64,000 nucleotides of DNA from Dechloromonas sp. ZY10 (GCF_041378895.1 NZ_CP144212.1:1659501-1723500), one strand, 5' to 3'; positions 36,344 to 45,145 are shown, counted from the stretch's first letter. The notes: generated from the sequence alone by a model not told the origin. A program made the numbers and translations.

Positions 36344-36702
36344 TGCGACGCTGGTTCCATCTTTCCAATCTGCTGTTTGTTGCGGCACTGGCCGGCTTGT
36401 ACGTGGCCGCCAAGCTGCAGTTGCCGGTCGAGCCGGTGGCGGCACCAGCCGAGGTATCGGTCAACGCGCTTGAGCTGGCCCGCCATGCCGAGGCAGGGGA
36501 TTGCTGGATGGCAATCAACGGCGAGGTCTACGATGTCACCGATTATTTGCCGGAGCATCCATCGCGGCCGGCGGTGATTCTGGCCTGGTGTGGCCGTGAG
36601 GCGTCGGAGGCCTATCGGACCAAGGGCAAGGGCAAGCCGCATTCGGCCGCTGCCGGCCAGTTGCTGCCGGCTTACCGGATCGGCCGCTATCAGGCAGATT
36701 GA
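36343..36702 (+). CDS. Membrane-anchored cytochrome b5-like protein
   Basis: A 119-residue protein: an N-terminal membrane anchor (about 5-25) followed by a cytochrome b5-like heme/steroid-binding domain (about 40-118). Family blocks are CWMAINGEVYDVTDYLPEHP and the second ligand region GKPHSAAAG. The first histidine sits in EHPSRP instead of the usual HPGG. Both heme-ligand histidines therefore look present, though one loop is altered. It is translationally coupled to the ferric-reductase-like gene and is likely its electron-transfer partner. Confidence 0.88.
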   Translation: MRRWFHLSNLLFVAALAGLYVAAKLQLPVEPVAAPAEVSVNALELARHAEAGDCWMAINGEVYDVTDYLPEHPSRPAVILAWCGREASEAYRTKGKGKPHSAAAGQLLPAYRIGRYQAD

Positions 36703-36740
36703 CCGCGGGCGCCGGGGTCTGGGTAAAAATGTTCGGTGAC

Positions 36741-36754
36741 CACGGTCGACCGTA
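36741..36754. repeat. Dispersed palindrome copy
   Basis: CACGGTCGACCGTA, one mismatch, preceded by GTGAC and followed by AAAACCGCCC. It is in the convergent region between the cytochrome b5-like gene and ettA. Confidence 0.85.
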
Positions 36755-36783
36755 AAAACCGCCCATTTTCCCATCACCAAACA

Positions 36784-36809
36784 AAAATCGCGGCCGGGGC
36801 CGCGATTTG
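36784..36809. terminator. Terminator of ettA
   Basis: Stem AAATCGCGGC/GCCGCGATTT with a short loop. On the reverse strand it is followed by TTTTTGTTTGG. It lies 17 bases beyond the ettA stop. Confidence 0.8.
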
Positions 36810-36825
36810 CTGAGTGAGCAGCCGT

Positions 36826-38490
<1,665 letters not shown>

Positions 38491-38507
38491 TGAAAAATGC
38501 CTTTTTC

Positions 38508-38521
38508 GTCAGTTGACCGTA
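38508..38521. repeat. Degenerate palindrome copy upstream of ettA
   Basis: GTCAGTTGACCGTA. Only the right half (GTTGACCGTA) fits the consensus, with CTTTTTC to its left. It is 18 bases before the ettA start. Confidence 0.4.
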
Positions 38522-38535
38522 AATAAGAAAGCGAA

Positions 38536-38552
38536 GGCCCGGAAAACGGGCC
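38536..38552. other. Small hairpin downstream of the lipoyl-domain gene
   Basis: GGCCCG, GAAAA, CGGGCC. There is no strong T tract on either strand, so it is only a weak terminator candidate. Confidence 0.35.
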
Positions 38553-38659
38553 GCAAAGGACGAAGTTTAGCCTGAAAGGGCGAGCCGGGCGAATGCCGGG
38601 CGTGCCTTGGTCGGGTTCGTTCCGGCCGCAGGCTACGTCATTCCCGGAAGCTGCCGGTT

Positions 38660-38926
38660 TCAGTCGCTTTCCAGCGTCAGCAGCGGGGCCCCTTCGGCAA
38701 CCCGGTCCCCCGGTGTAATGTGCAGCGCGGTAATCCGCCCGGCGCGCGGTGAGGGAATGTCGAGTGCGACCTTGCCGGTTTCCAGCGTCAGGATGGTCTG
38801 GTCGAAGTCCAGCCAGTCACCCACCGCAACCGCAATATCGAGGATGAACACCTCGCCCTGGGCGCAGGCGCCACAACTCTCCCAGCATTCCGGAGTGCGC
38901 GGCATGGGGATGATGTGGGTGGGCAT
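38660..38926 (-). CDS. Stand-alone biotinyl/lipoyl-domain protein
   Basis: An 88-residue protein consisting essentially of one lipoyl/biotinyl hammerhead domain. The modification hairpin is LTLETGKVALDIPSP, with Lys in the position normally lipoylated. The flanking strands VGDWLDFDQTI and GDRVAEGAPLLTLE are typical of E2 lipoyl domains. An N-terminal CWESCGAC stretch, three cysteines in seven residues, is unusual. No dehydrogenase genes adjoin it, so its partner is unknown. An alternative ATG is 13 codons upstream (38965). Confidence 0.82.
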   Translation of the reverse strand: MPTHIIPMPRTPECWESCGACAQGEVFILDIAVAVGDWLDFDQTILTLETGKVALDIPSPRAGRITALHITPGDRVAEGAPLLTLESD

Positions 38927-38959
38927 GGGAGGCAGAATGCAGAGATTTTGAAAAAGCCC

Positions 38960-38987
38960 TTGCATTCTACGCTGAACTGTCTATAAT
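38960..38987 (+). promoter_or_regulatory. Sigma-70 promoter of tRNA-Arg
   Basis: TTGCAT (38960-38965) and TATAAT (38982-38987) with a 16-base spacer, ending 16 bases before the tRNA. Confidence 0.8.
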
Positions 38988-39003
38988 GCGCCGCTCTGAC
39001 AGC

Positions 39004-39080
39004 GCGCCCGTAGCTCAGTTGGATAGAGTACTTGGCTACGAACCAAGGGGTCGGGCGTTCGAATCGCTCCGGGCGCGCCA
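39004..39080 (+). tRNA. tRNA-Arg(ACG)
   Basis: A 77-base cloverleaf with acceptor GCGCCCG/CGGGCGC, anticodon ACG in CTTGGCTACGAACCAAG, T-loop GCGTTCGAATCGC and an encoded CCA. It decodes CGN codons after A34-to-inosine editing. Confidence 0.97.
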
Positions 39081-39095
39081 TTCAGAAACAGATCA

Positions 39096-39122
39096 GGCAC
39101 TTCGCAAGAAGTGCCTTTTTTG
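39096..39122 (+). terminator. Terminator of tRNA-Arg
   Basis: Stem GGCACTTC/GAAGTGCC with a GCAA loop, followed by seven T. It lies 15 bases after the tRNA. Confidence 0.9.
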
Positions 39123-39226
39123 TTTCTGTTTTACCTGTTTCCCTTGCGATTGCAGGTTTTGTGCCTGTCTATGCCCCGGATATAATCACATTTTCATTGA
39201 CGGGCAGGCGCCTTGACCGGGCGGAA

Positions 39227-39691
39227 ATGATGCGACGGCATTCCGGGTTTACGTTGATCGAACTGGTGACGGTGATTGTCATTCTCGGCATTCTGGCGGC
39301 GACGGCGTTGCCCAGGGCGGTCGATCTTTCTTCCGATGCGCGGCGGGCAACTTTGCAGAGTGGGGCCGGGGCGATCATGAGTACCGTATCGCTGGTCAGC
39401 GCCAAGGCCCGGGCTTCCGGGTTGTCGGCGGATGGCCTGGTGCATCTGGTCGATCTTGGCGGCGGCCGGATGGTCGAGGTGGTCGGGGTCAATCCGTCGT
39501 GCTCTCCTGACGGGATCTGGAAGGCGATGACTTTGTCGAGCACGCAATACACCTGGACCGAAGGGGGAAGCGGCAGCTTGTATTGCACCTTGTATGCGGC
39601 GAATAACGGCGCCAAGCATTCCGACAGTTGTGGCGTGGTATATAGCGCCGAATTTGGCAATTTGTGGGCGCCGCTGACTTCAGGTTGTTGA
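39227..39691 (+). CDS. Type IV pilin-like protein (lone prepilin)
   Basis: A 154-residue prepilin with the class III leader RRHSG followed by FTLIELVTVIVILGILAATALPR. This contains the processing glycine, methylated Phe and Glu5, then the hydrophobic helix. The C-terminal globular part has four cysteines (NPSC, LYC, DSC, SGC). It is short and stands apart from any pilus assembly operon; PilU is 19 kb away. It may be a minor pilin or an MSHA-like pseudopilin. ATG 39227 and 39230 are both possible starts. Confidence 0.85.
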   Translation: MMRRHSGFTLIELVTVIVILGILAATALPRAVDLSSDARRATLQSGAGAIMSTVSLVSAKARASGLSADGLVHLVDLGGGRMVEVVGVNPSCSPDGIWKAMTLSSTQYTWTEGGSGSLYCTLYAANNGAKHSDSCGVVYSAEFGNLWAPLTSGC

Positions 39692-39784
39692 GCTTCTCTT
39701 GTTGCGATGCAGCAACTTTTTTTCTATCTGTCTCCGGGGACTTTCTTTTAAAGCTTGGAAATAAGGGTTTCACGTCGGTTAAAT

Positions 39785-39804
39785 TTTTGTTGCGCTGCAC
39801 AAAA
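39785..39804. promoter_or_regulatory. Putative PhaR operator 1 at the phasin promoter
   Basis: TTTTGT-TGCGCTGC-ACAAAA dyad, a TGC-rich site ending five bases before the -35 box. Confidence 0.5.
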
Positions 39805-39808
39805 TCAG

Positions 39809-39836
39809 TTGACAGCTACGCCGCTGTGGCTACAAT
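39809..39836 (+). promoter_or_regulatory. Sigma-70 promoter of the phasin gene
   Basis: TTGACA (39809-39814) and TACAAT (39831-39836) with 16 bases between them. Transcription would start near 39843, leaving a leader of about 75 bases. Confidence 0.8.
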
Positions 39837-39840
39837 CGAG

Positions 39841-39858
39841 TTGTGCTGCAGTGCAACA
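39841..39858. promoter_or_regulatory. Putative PhaR operator 2 over the phasin transcription start
   Basis: TTGTGCTGCAGTGCAACA, with a CTGCAG core and TTG/CAA edges, placed over the predicted start site where a repressor would block transcription. Confidence 0.5.
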
Positions 39859-39919
39859 TAACGTGTTCGGCGATATGTGGCGAGTGGCTTCTTGAGTCCA
39901 ACCCCCAGGAGAAAACATC

Positions 39920-40453
39920 ATGATCAAGCCCGAAGAGTTTGCCAAGACCGGCGTCGATTTCACCTTCTTTTTTGCCAATACCGCTTTTGACGCTTTCGAA
40001 AGCCTGATCCTGTTGAACATGGCGACTGCCCGTTCCGCTTTCGAACTGTCCCTGTCCAACCTCAACGCCATCCTTGGTGCGAAGGATCTGAACGCGCTGG
40101 TCGCCGTGCAGAAGGAACTGGCTGGCCCGTCGCTGGAAAAGAGCATCGATTACTCGCGCAAAGTGATCGACATCGCTGCCGATACCAAGGGCAAGCTGGC
40201 CAAGGAAGTCGAAGCCAAGGTCGCTACCGCCAATGCTCAGGTGTCGCAGATCGTCGAGAAGGCCCTGGCTGCCGCTCCGGCCGGCTCTGAAGCTGCTGTT
40301 GCCGCCGTCAAGTCGGCGATCAAGACCGCTGGCGATACCCTCGAAGGTATCAACAAGGCTGCCAAGCAGGTTGCACAGGTTGCTGAGGCCAGCGTTTCTG
40401 CTGCCACCGAAGCCACCCTGAAGGCAGCCACCGCTGCGCAAAAAGCTGCCTGA
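39920..40453 (+). CDS. phaP: Phasin family protein (PHA granule-associated)
   Basis: A 177-residue amphipathic, Ala-rich helical protein of the phasin (PhaP) family that coats polyhydroxyalkanoate granules. The N-terminal half, with FANTAFDAFESLILLNMATARSAFE and NLNAILGAKDLNALVAVQKEL, is the phasin core. The C-terminal third is Ala/Lys/Val-rich and probably coiled. A strong AGGAG site precedes the ATG, as expected for an abundant protein. It has its own promoter with two TGC-rich operators and its own terminator. No PHA synthase gene is in the window. Confidence 0.93.
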   Translation: MIKPEEFAKTGVDFTFFFANTAFDAFESLILLNMATARSAFELSLSNLNAILGAKDLNALVAVQKELAGPSLEKSIDYSRKVIDIAADTKGKLAKEVEAKVATANAQVSQIVEKALAAAPAGSEAAVAAVKSAIKTAGDTLEGINKAAKQVAQVAEASVSAATEATLKAATAAQKAA

Positions 40454-40477
40454 TCGGACTTTCCGTTCAGTCCATCG

Positions 40478-40502
40478 GCCGGGGCCTGACCCCGGCTTTT
40501 TT
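40478..40502 (+). terminator. Terminator of the phasin gene
   Basis: Stem GCCGGGG/CCCCGGC with a CCTGA loop, followed by six T. It lies 25 bases after the stop. Confidence 0.92.
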
Positions 40503-40544
40503 GCGTCGGTTGTCGGCGGCTGGCGGCTGGTTTTGGCCGGTTTC

Positions 40545-40558
40545 CACGGTCGACCGTG
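40545..40558. repeat. Dispersed palindrome, perfect copy (16 bp when extended)
   Basis: A perfect CACGGTCGACCGTG, extended to CCACGGTCGACCGTGG. GGTTTTGGCCGGTTTC lies to the left and GCAATCGCCAAAAAC to the right. It is in the convergent region downstream of the phasin terminator. Confidence 0.92.
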
Positions 40559-40572
40559 GCAATCGCCAAAAA

Positions 40573-41163
40573 CTACGGGCAGTTGGCAGGGAGTGCGAGC
40601 AGAGGGAGTGGCATTTGCTGGCGTAGGGTTTCCGGTGGAGCCTGCAGGCAGTAGCGGCGACCGTCGGGTAGGGTGACGCGAACCAGTTCGCCATTCAGGC
40701 GTTCAACCTCGGGGCCGTTGTGGATTTGGCCAGAGGTGGCGAGCGGTTCGAGTGCGAGGCGCGGCTGGCGTTCGGCACGGGCGCGGGCCTGGCGGATTTC
40801 TTCGCGCCAGGCGGCGGTTCCGCGCTCGATCAGCATCGCTGCGTCGACTGCGGGGGGTGCTTGCGATGGTTTGCTTGCTGTCGTCCAGTGCGGGCCTGGT
40901 GCGCTTGCCGCTGCGGTGGAAGTGCGCGGCTCGCGTGTCCGGGGCGACGCCGGGGCGGTGCGTGCCGCCGCCGCTGGCGGCAGGTTGTTGGCGGGGGGCT
41001 TCAACGAGATTTCCGCGGGTAGCCGGATGCTGACCCGCAGCGGGAGCGTGGCTGGAGCCGGGTGAGGCTGGCTGAGGTCAGGCAGGCCATAGCCGGCGCC
41101 AAGATGGAGCAGGCCGGACAGCAGTAGCGGTCCGGCCAGTTTGCGCGCAGCCGGTTCAGGCAT
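40573..41163 (-). CDS. Proline-rich, membrane-anchored protein, uncharacterised
   Basis: A 196-residue protein with one N-terminal hydrophobic segment (about 8-28), then a long Pro/Ala-rich stretch (about 30-110), a basic helix (WREEIRQARARAERQ) and a small C-terminal domain ending VTLPDGRRYCLQAPPET...LLALPANC. The layout recalls TonB-like or periplasm-spanning proteins, but no TonB signature is visible. I do not recognise it. It is the last gene of a four-gene operon and overlaps the winged-helix regulator gene by eight bases. Confidence 0.7.
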   Translation of the reverse strand: MPEPAARKLAGPLLLSGLLHLGAGYGLPDLSQPHPAPATLPLRVSIRLPAEISLKPPANNLPPAAAARTAPASPRTREPRTSTAAASAPGPHWTTASKPSQAPPAVDAAMLIERGTAAWREEIRQARARAERQPRLALEPLATSGQIHNGPEVERLNGELVRVTLPDGRRYCLQAPPETLRQQMPLPLLALPANCP

Positions 41164-41485
41164 GCCGGCTGCGCAGCGCCGGCAGGCTTTCGCTGTGCGG
41201 GTCGGCCAGCGGCAGCAACTGCTGCAGGGCGTGAATGTACGCTGCCAACGCTGCCTGGCCGCTTTCGGTCAAGGCGTAGAACGATTGCGGGCGACTGCCG
41301 CCTTGCTCTTTGCGAACGCTGAGGTAGCCTGCGGCAAGCAGCTTTTTGAGGTGGGCGTCGAGGTTGCCGTCGGAAACCGCCAGCTGACGCTTCAACTCGC
41401 CAAAGGTCTGTTCGCCGGCAGCGGCGAGAAAAGCCACCAGTTGCGTACGCAGCGGCTGGTGCAGCAAGGGATCAAGTTCTTCCAT
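41156..41485 (-). CDS. Winged-helix transcriptional regulator
   Basis: A 109-residue single-domain winged helix of the HTH_34/MarR-like type. The recognition helix region is FGELKRQLAVSDGNLDAHLKKLLAAGYL and the wing follows, with YALTESGQAALAAYI. There is no effector domain. It is the third gene of an operon (membrane protein, lipoprotein, regulator, Pro-rich protein) whose promoter carries two 17-bp palindromes. The simplest reading is autoregulation of the operon. Confidence 0.87.
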   Translation of the reverse strand: MEELDPLLHQPLRTQLVAFLAAAGEQTFGELKRQLAVSDGNLDAHLKKLLAAGYLSVRKEQGGSRPQSFYALTESGQAALAAYIHALQQLLPLADPHSESLPALRSRHA

Positions 41486-41490
41486 GCGGG

Positions 41491-41913
41491 TTATTTCAGG
41501 TTGAATTCAGCCGACATTTCGCCGGGGCTGAGGGCATCCGGACGATTATCCTTGAAGCCGGGCAGGCTGATCACAAAACGCCCGCCGACCCGGTCGCTGT
41601 CGCGGCTCCAGGTTTTGCCGTCAAAGCTGAGCTGGCCGCGATAGAGATAGACATCCTGCTTCAGCTGTACCTGCAGTTCGCCCCGGTCGCTTTGCGCCAG
41701 CAGGCTGCCTTGTACGCTGACCTGAATCGGCAACTTGCTGGCGGCCGGGTAGCGGAGGACGAAGTTGCCGTCTTCCGGCCCTTTCTGGCCGTAGGTGACG
41801 ACTGGCAGGCGCGCGATTTCTTCCGGGCTCGGGGTGTTGAGGCTGGCGCAGCCGGGCAGTAGCGCCGCACAGGCAAGGCTCAGGGGCAGAAGGTGGCGGG
41901 TCGGACGGGACAT
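41491..41913 (-). CDS. Predicted outer-membrane or periplasmic lipoprotein
   Basis: A 140-residue protein with a lipoprotein signal (LLPLSLACAALLPGC, lipobox LPGC, cysteine at about residue 22). The mature part is beta-rich, with repeated strands such as FVLRYPAASKLPIQVSVQG and LQVQLKQDVYLYRGQLSFDGKTW. It resembles in style the C-terminal domain of the membrane protein encoded just upstream (both discuss a similar PxPVxVxxxG... strand pattern), suggesting paired domains. The start at 41913 has CAGGAA upstream; a TTG six codons earlier is possible. Confidence 0.75.
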   Translation of the reverse strand: MSRPTRHLLPLSLACAALLPGCASLNTPSPEEIARLPVVTYGQKGPEDGNFVLRYPAASKLPIQVSVQGSLLAQSDRGELQVQLKQDVYLYRGQLSFDGKTWSRDSDRVGGRFVISLPGFKDNRPDALSPGEMSAEFNLK

Positions 41914-41990
41914 GATGAATTCCTGATTCAAGGAGGGAAGAAGGTGGCAGGGATATGCCGGGGAGAAATCGCAGGCAGGTGCGTACAGCG

Positions 41991-43037
41991 TCAGCGTTCT
42001 TCAGGGCGCAAGCGAACGATCAGCGAACTGCGGATGCGTGGGCCGTGTTCGGCGCTCAGTTCGGCGCGGATCCACGGAATCGTCAGCCAGCGGGTACGGT
42101 GGGCGTTCTGCCAGCTTTCGCCGGGAAAGCGCATGTCGCCGCTCAGCTTGCCGTTGAGCATGAGCAATTCGATCGGTTCTTGCAGGGTTAGCGGCATTTG
42201 GGTGTGGGTTTCGCGGCCGGCAAAGAGGTCGCCCACCAGCTCGACTTCGACCGGAATCGGCGTTCCGGCCGGCAACGTGATGATCGCGGTACCGTCGGCC
42301 GGCGGCCGGGTGCGGAATTCTTCCAGGCTCAGCAGGGGGCCGTCGGGCAGGGTGCGCAAACGGCTTTGCTGCTCGATCAGCAAGGGCAGCACGACCACCA
42401 CCGCGAGCCAGCCGCAGATTTGCAGCAGGCGGACGTAGGCTGGGCGGTGGCGGCCCCGGTCGAGTTGCAGCGCAAATAGCGGCAGGCCGATGGCAAACAC
42501 CGAGGCCGCCAGCCAGCGCAGGCTTTGGTAAGGCAGGCCGGCGATCAGGCTGACGATGCCGATGGCGATCATCAGGCCGCCGCCCCATTCGAGCAATTCT
42601 TCCGAAAACAGGCCGTGTACGTAGAGGCCGAGACCGGCAAAGATCAGCCAGAGCGAGCAGACCATGTAGCCACCGCCGTAGAAAAACATGGCGAAGGTAG
42701 TCAGGGTGGCGAGCGCCAGCAGCAGCCACATCACTTTGAGCACCTGGCGATGGATGAAGCCCCAGGTTTCGTCGCGGGTGGCCTTGATTTTTCGTGTCCA
42801 GTGCCAGTCGACCGTGACAATCGTACCGATCACCGCGACGAGCAGCGCCAGCCAGGAGAGGGCGCGTTGCTGCAGATCGGGAATCTGCTCCGGTGTGAAA
42901 ATTGACTCGGACAGGGCAAACAGCAGCCCGGCGGGGAGGCCGAGCAGCAACAGGGTGTGCCGTTCCATGCGCAGATTGCGCTGGCCGGAGGCAAGCATGG
43001 CGTGAATTGCCTGAAGTTGTTTTTGCGGAGAGTTCAT
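41991..43037 (-). CDS. Multi-pass membrane protein with C-terminal soluble domain, uncharacterised
   Basis: A 348-residue protein. An N-terminal cytoplasmic helix (QLQAIHAMLASGQRNLRMERHTL) is followed by about six to seven membrane helices (about 30-225). A soluble C-terminal domain (about 240-348) contains ITLPAGTPIPVEVELVGDLFAGRETHTQMPLTL and W...WIRAELS. That domain resembles in pattern the lipoprotein encoded next. I do not recognise a named family. It is the first gene of the operon governed by the tandem palindromes at 43053-43091. Confidence 0.75.
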   Translation of the reverse strand: MNSPQKQLQAIHAMLASGQRNLRMERHTLLLLGLPAGLLFALSESIFTPEQIPDLQQRALSWLALLVAVIGTIVTVDWHWTRKIKATRDETWGFIHRQVLKVMWLLLALATLTTFAMFFYGGGYMVCSLWLIFAGLGLYVHGLFSEELLEWGGGLMIAIGIVSLIAGLPYQSLRWLAASVFAIGLPLFALQLDRGRHRPAYVRLLQICGWLAVVVVLPLLIEQQSRLRTLPDGPLLSLEEFRTRPPADGTAIITLPAGTPIPVEVELVGDLFAGRETHTQMPLTLQEPIELLMLNGKLSGDMRFPGESWQNAHRTRWLTIPWIRAELSAEHGPRIRSSLIVRLRPEER

Positions 43038-43052
43038 GCGGATCGGGTTTTA

Positions 43053-43096
43053 CTCTGTTTTGCAGAGTTTATTACTCTGTAAAGCAGAGTGTCAAC
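43053..43096 (-). promoter_or_regulatory. Promoter with tandem palindromic operators
   Basis: Two 17-bp palindromes, ACTCTGTTTTGCAGAGT (43053-43069) and ACTCTGTAAAGCAGAGT (43075-43091), with centres 22 bases apart, about two helical turns. On the reverse strand TTGACA (43091-43096) abuts the second site, which fills the promoter spacer; a weak -10 TAAACT lies between the two sites. Binding there would block the operon that starts at 43037. Confidence 0.8.
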
Positions 43097-43171
43097 CGGA
43101 ATGCATGCGTAAAACGGCTGGCGTGACGATGCGGTCCGGGTGCGTCCAGCCGTCCGGTGCCGCTGCAGCGT

Positions 43172-44044
43172 TCAGGTCGTGGCCGGCGTGCGCTGCGGCC
43201 AGGTCAGCAACAGGGCGGCACTGAGAATGCCGGCAGCGCCGAGCGCCTGCGCCAGGGTCAGGCGCTCGTCAAGAAAAAGGAGGCCGAGCAGCAGTGTGAT
43301 CAGCGGTTCGACCGTCGAGAGCAGGGCGGCACGGGTTGGACCGATGCGGGCCAAGCCGGCAAGGAAGGCGGCAATTGCCAGCACGCCGCCAAATACGCCA
43401 ATCGCGAGACAGGCCAGCCAGCCGGCCAGCCCCTGCGGCCAGGCAAAGCCTTCCAGCCCGGCGGCCAGGCCATTGCCGGTGGCGGCGGCGAGCAGCACCA
43501 CACAGGTGGCCGCCAGCGGCGACGAGTGATCGGCCTGGCGCAAAAAGCCGCTGCCGACAACATAGGCGGCATAGATCAGGGCTGCGCTCAGGGCGTAGGC
43601 GGTGCCGCTCAGGCTGAAGTTGTCGTGCTCGCCGCCCAGCGCAAGAAGCAGGCCGCCGGCGGCAAGCAGCAGGGCGAGCAGTTCGCGGCGGCCGAAGCGG
43701 TCGATGCCCAGCGCACCGGCAAACAGCGCGACAAAAATCGGGTAGGTGTACAGCAGTAAGGCGGCAAGTCCGCTGCTGGTATGGCGCAGGGCGCTGAAAA
43801 AACACCAGGCGGTGAGCGCATAAAGTCCGCCCAGGTACAGATAGCCACGCCGCACCCGGCCAGCGGGCAGGGCAATCCGGCGCAGCCCGAGCCAGCCACC
43901 GAGCAGCAGCGTACCGATGGCAAAGCGGAGAAAAACCACGGTCGCCGGGCTGGCGCCGTCGGCGTAGGCCCAGTGGGCAAACAGCGCCATGCTGCCGAAG
44001 CCGGCAGTGGAAAGCAGAATCATCAGGGAGCCAAGACCGGGCAT
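43172..44044 (-). CDS. EamA/DMT-family transporter
   Basis: A 290-residue inner-membrane protein with ten hydrophobic segments and two EamA repeats. Recognisable blocks are the N-terminal STAGFGSMALFAHWAY, the repeat-one end SGLAALLLYTYPIFVALFAG, and the repeat-two end AALLSTVEPLITLLLGLLFLDERLT. Substrate unknown. It is divergent from a GcvA-like LysR regulator (44216), its most likely controller. Confidence 0.92.
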   Translation of the reverse strand: MPGLGSLMILLSTAGFGSMALFAHWAYADGASPATVVFLRFAIGTLLLGGWLGLRRIALPAGRVRRGYLYLGGLYALTAWCFFSALRHTSSGLAALLLYTYPIFVALFAGALGIDRFGRRELLALLLAAGGLLLALGGEHDNFSLSGTAYALSAALIYAAYVVGSGFLRQADHSSPLAATCVVLLAAATGNGLAAGLEGFAWPQGLAGWLACLAIGVFGGVLAIAAFLAGLARIGPTRAALLSTVEPLITLLLGLLFLDERLTLAQALGAAGILSAALLLTWPQRTPATT

Positions 44045-44155
44045 GAGGTGGTACGCGCAAAAAGGACTGAGCGAACGATAAGGTATTGATTGATCGTGGG
44101 CAAATTGATTGTTTTTCGCTGCAAGGCGCTAAAATTTTGCGTCTATGCGGCTTTC

Positions 44156-44171
44156 CACGGTCGACCCGGTG
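44156..44171. repeat. Imperfect palindrome copy upstream of a LysR gene
   Basis: CACGGTCGACCCGGTG: the left half is perfect and the right half carries extra bases. TATGCGGCTTTC is on the left and GAAAAAGCCC about ten bases to the right. It lies in the LysR/EamA divergent region. Confidence 0.6.
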
Positions 44172-44215
44172 TTCGGGTGAAAAAGCCCGGGCCGCTGTTG
44201 AATGGAGCTCCCCGC

Positions 44216-45121
44216 ATGCGTCTGCCGCCCTTATCCGCCTTGCACGTTTTTCGCGAAGCCGTTCGCTGCGGTGGCTTCGCACGCGCCGCCGAAGGGCTGG
44301 CGCTGACGCCGAACGCCGTCGCGCATCAGGTTCGCCAGCTGGAGGAGTGGCTGGGGTTGGCCTTGTTCGAGCGGCATCCACGCGGGGTGACGGTGACCCC
44401 GGCCGGGCGCGATTACGCGCAGGCGCTAGGCGAGGTATTCGACCGGTTGGCCGAGGCAACGCAGGAAGTGCTGGTGCGCGGCGACCGGCAAACCGTGACC
44501 TTGACGGCGATGCCGTCGCTGATCAGCCGCTGGCTGATGCCACGCCTGGAGCGGCTGGCGGTGCAGCACCCGGAAATCGAGTTGCGGGTGCAGGCGACGA
44601 TCCGGCCGCTCGACCTGATTCGGGGCGAGGCCGATATTGCGCTGCGCCTGGGCGCCGGTCCCTATCCCGGCCTGACCGCCACGCCCTTGCTGGTTGAGGA
44701 TTTTATCGCCGTCGCCAGCCCGGCCTTTGTCGCTGCCCACCCGGAATTGCAGACGCCGGCCGATCTGTTGCGATTGCCGCTGCTGCACGACGAAATCGTT
44801 GCCGGTATTCCCGAGCAGATCGACTGGTGGCGCTGGCTGCGGGCGCAAGGCGTTGCCGCGCCGCGGCGGCTGCCCGGACACCTGTTTTCCCACACTTACC
44901 TGACGCTGGAGGCCGCGCAGGCCAGCCAGGGCGTGGCGCTGGCGAGTGCTCCGATGCTTGGCGACGCCCTCGCCAGCGGTCGCCTGCAAGCCCTGTTTGC
45001 CGGTGGTGCGGTACGTGGGCCGTATGCCTACCATCTGCTGCATCTGCCCGATCTGGCCGCACGTCCGGCCGTGGCGACGGTATGTCAATGGATTCGTGTC
45101 GAGGCGAGCCTGCCCGCTTGA
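44216..45121 (+). CDS. LysR-family regulator (GcvA-like)
   Basis: A 301-residue LysR protein of the GcvA/AmpR-like branch. It begins RLPPLSALHVFREAVRCGGFARAAEGLALTPNAVAHQVRQLEE, then has the linker TPAGRDYAQ and an effector domain with SLISRWLMPRLERLAVQHPEIELRV and GEADIALRLGAG. The ATG at 44216 follows TGGAG. A longer upstream frame would run through the palindrome and lacks a ribosome-binding site. It is divergent from the EamA transporter. Confidence 0.92.
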   Translation: MRLPPLSALHVFREAVRCGGFARAAEGLALTPNAVAHQVRQLEEWLGLALFERHPRGVTVTPAGRDYAQALGEVFDRLAEATQEVLVRGDRQTVTLTAMPSLISRWLMPRLERLAVQHPEIELRVQATIRPLDLIRGEADIALRLGAGPYPGLTATPLLVEDFIAVASPAFVAAHPELQTPADLLRLPLLHDEIVAGIPEQIDWWRWLRAQGVAAPRRLPGHLFSHTYLTLEAAQASQGVALASAPMLGDALASGRLQALFAGGAVRGPYAYHLLHLPDLAARPAVATVCQWIRVEASLPA

Positions 45122-45145
45122 GCCAGCGGGGAAATAGCAGTTTTT

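Noticed and set aside
44090-44215. Longer N-terminus for the GcvA-like regulator, running through the palindrome
   Set aside because: The LysR fold starts right at the ATG at 44216, which has its own ribosome site. The extra 42 residues match nothing.
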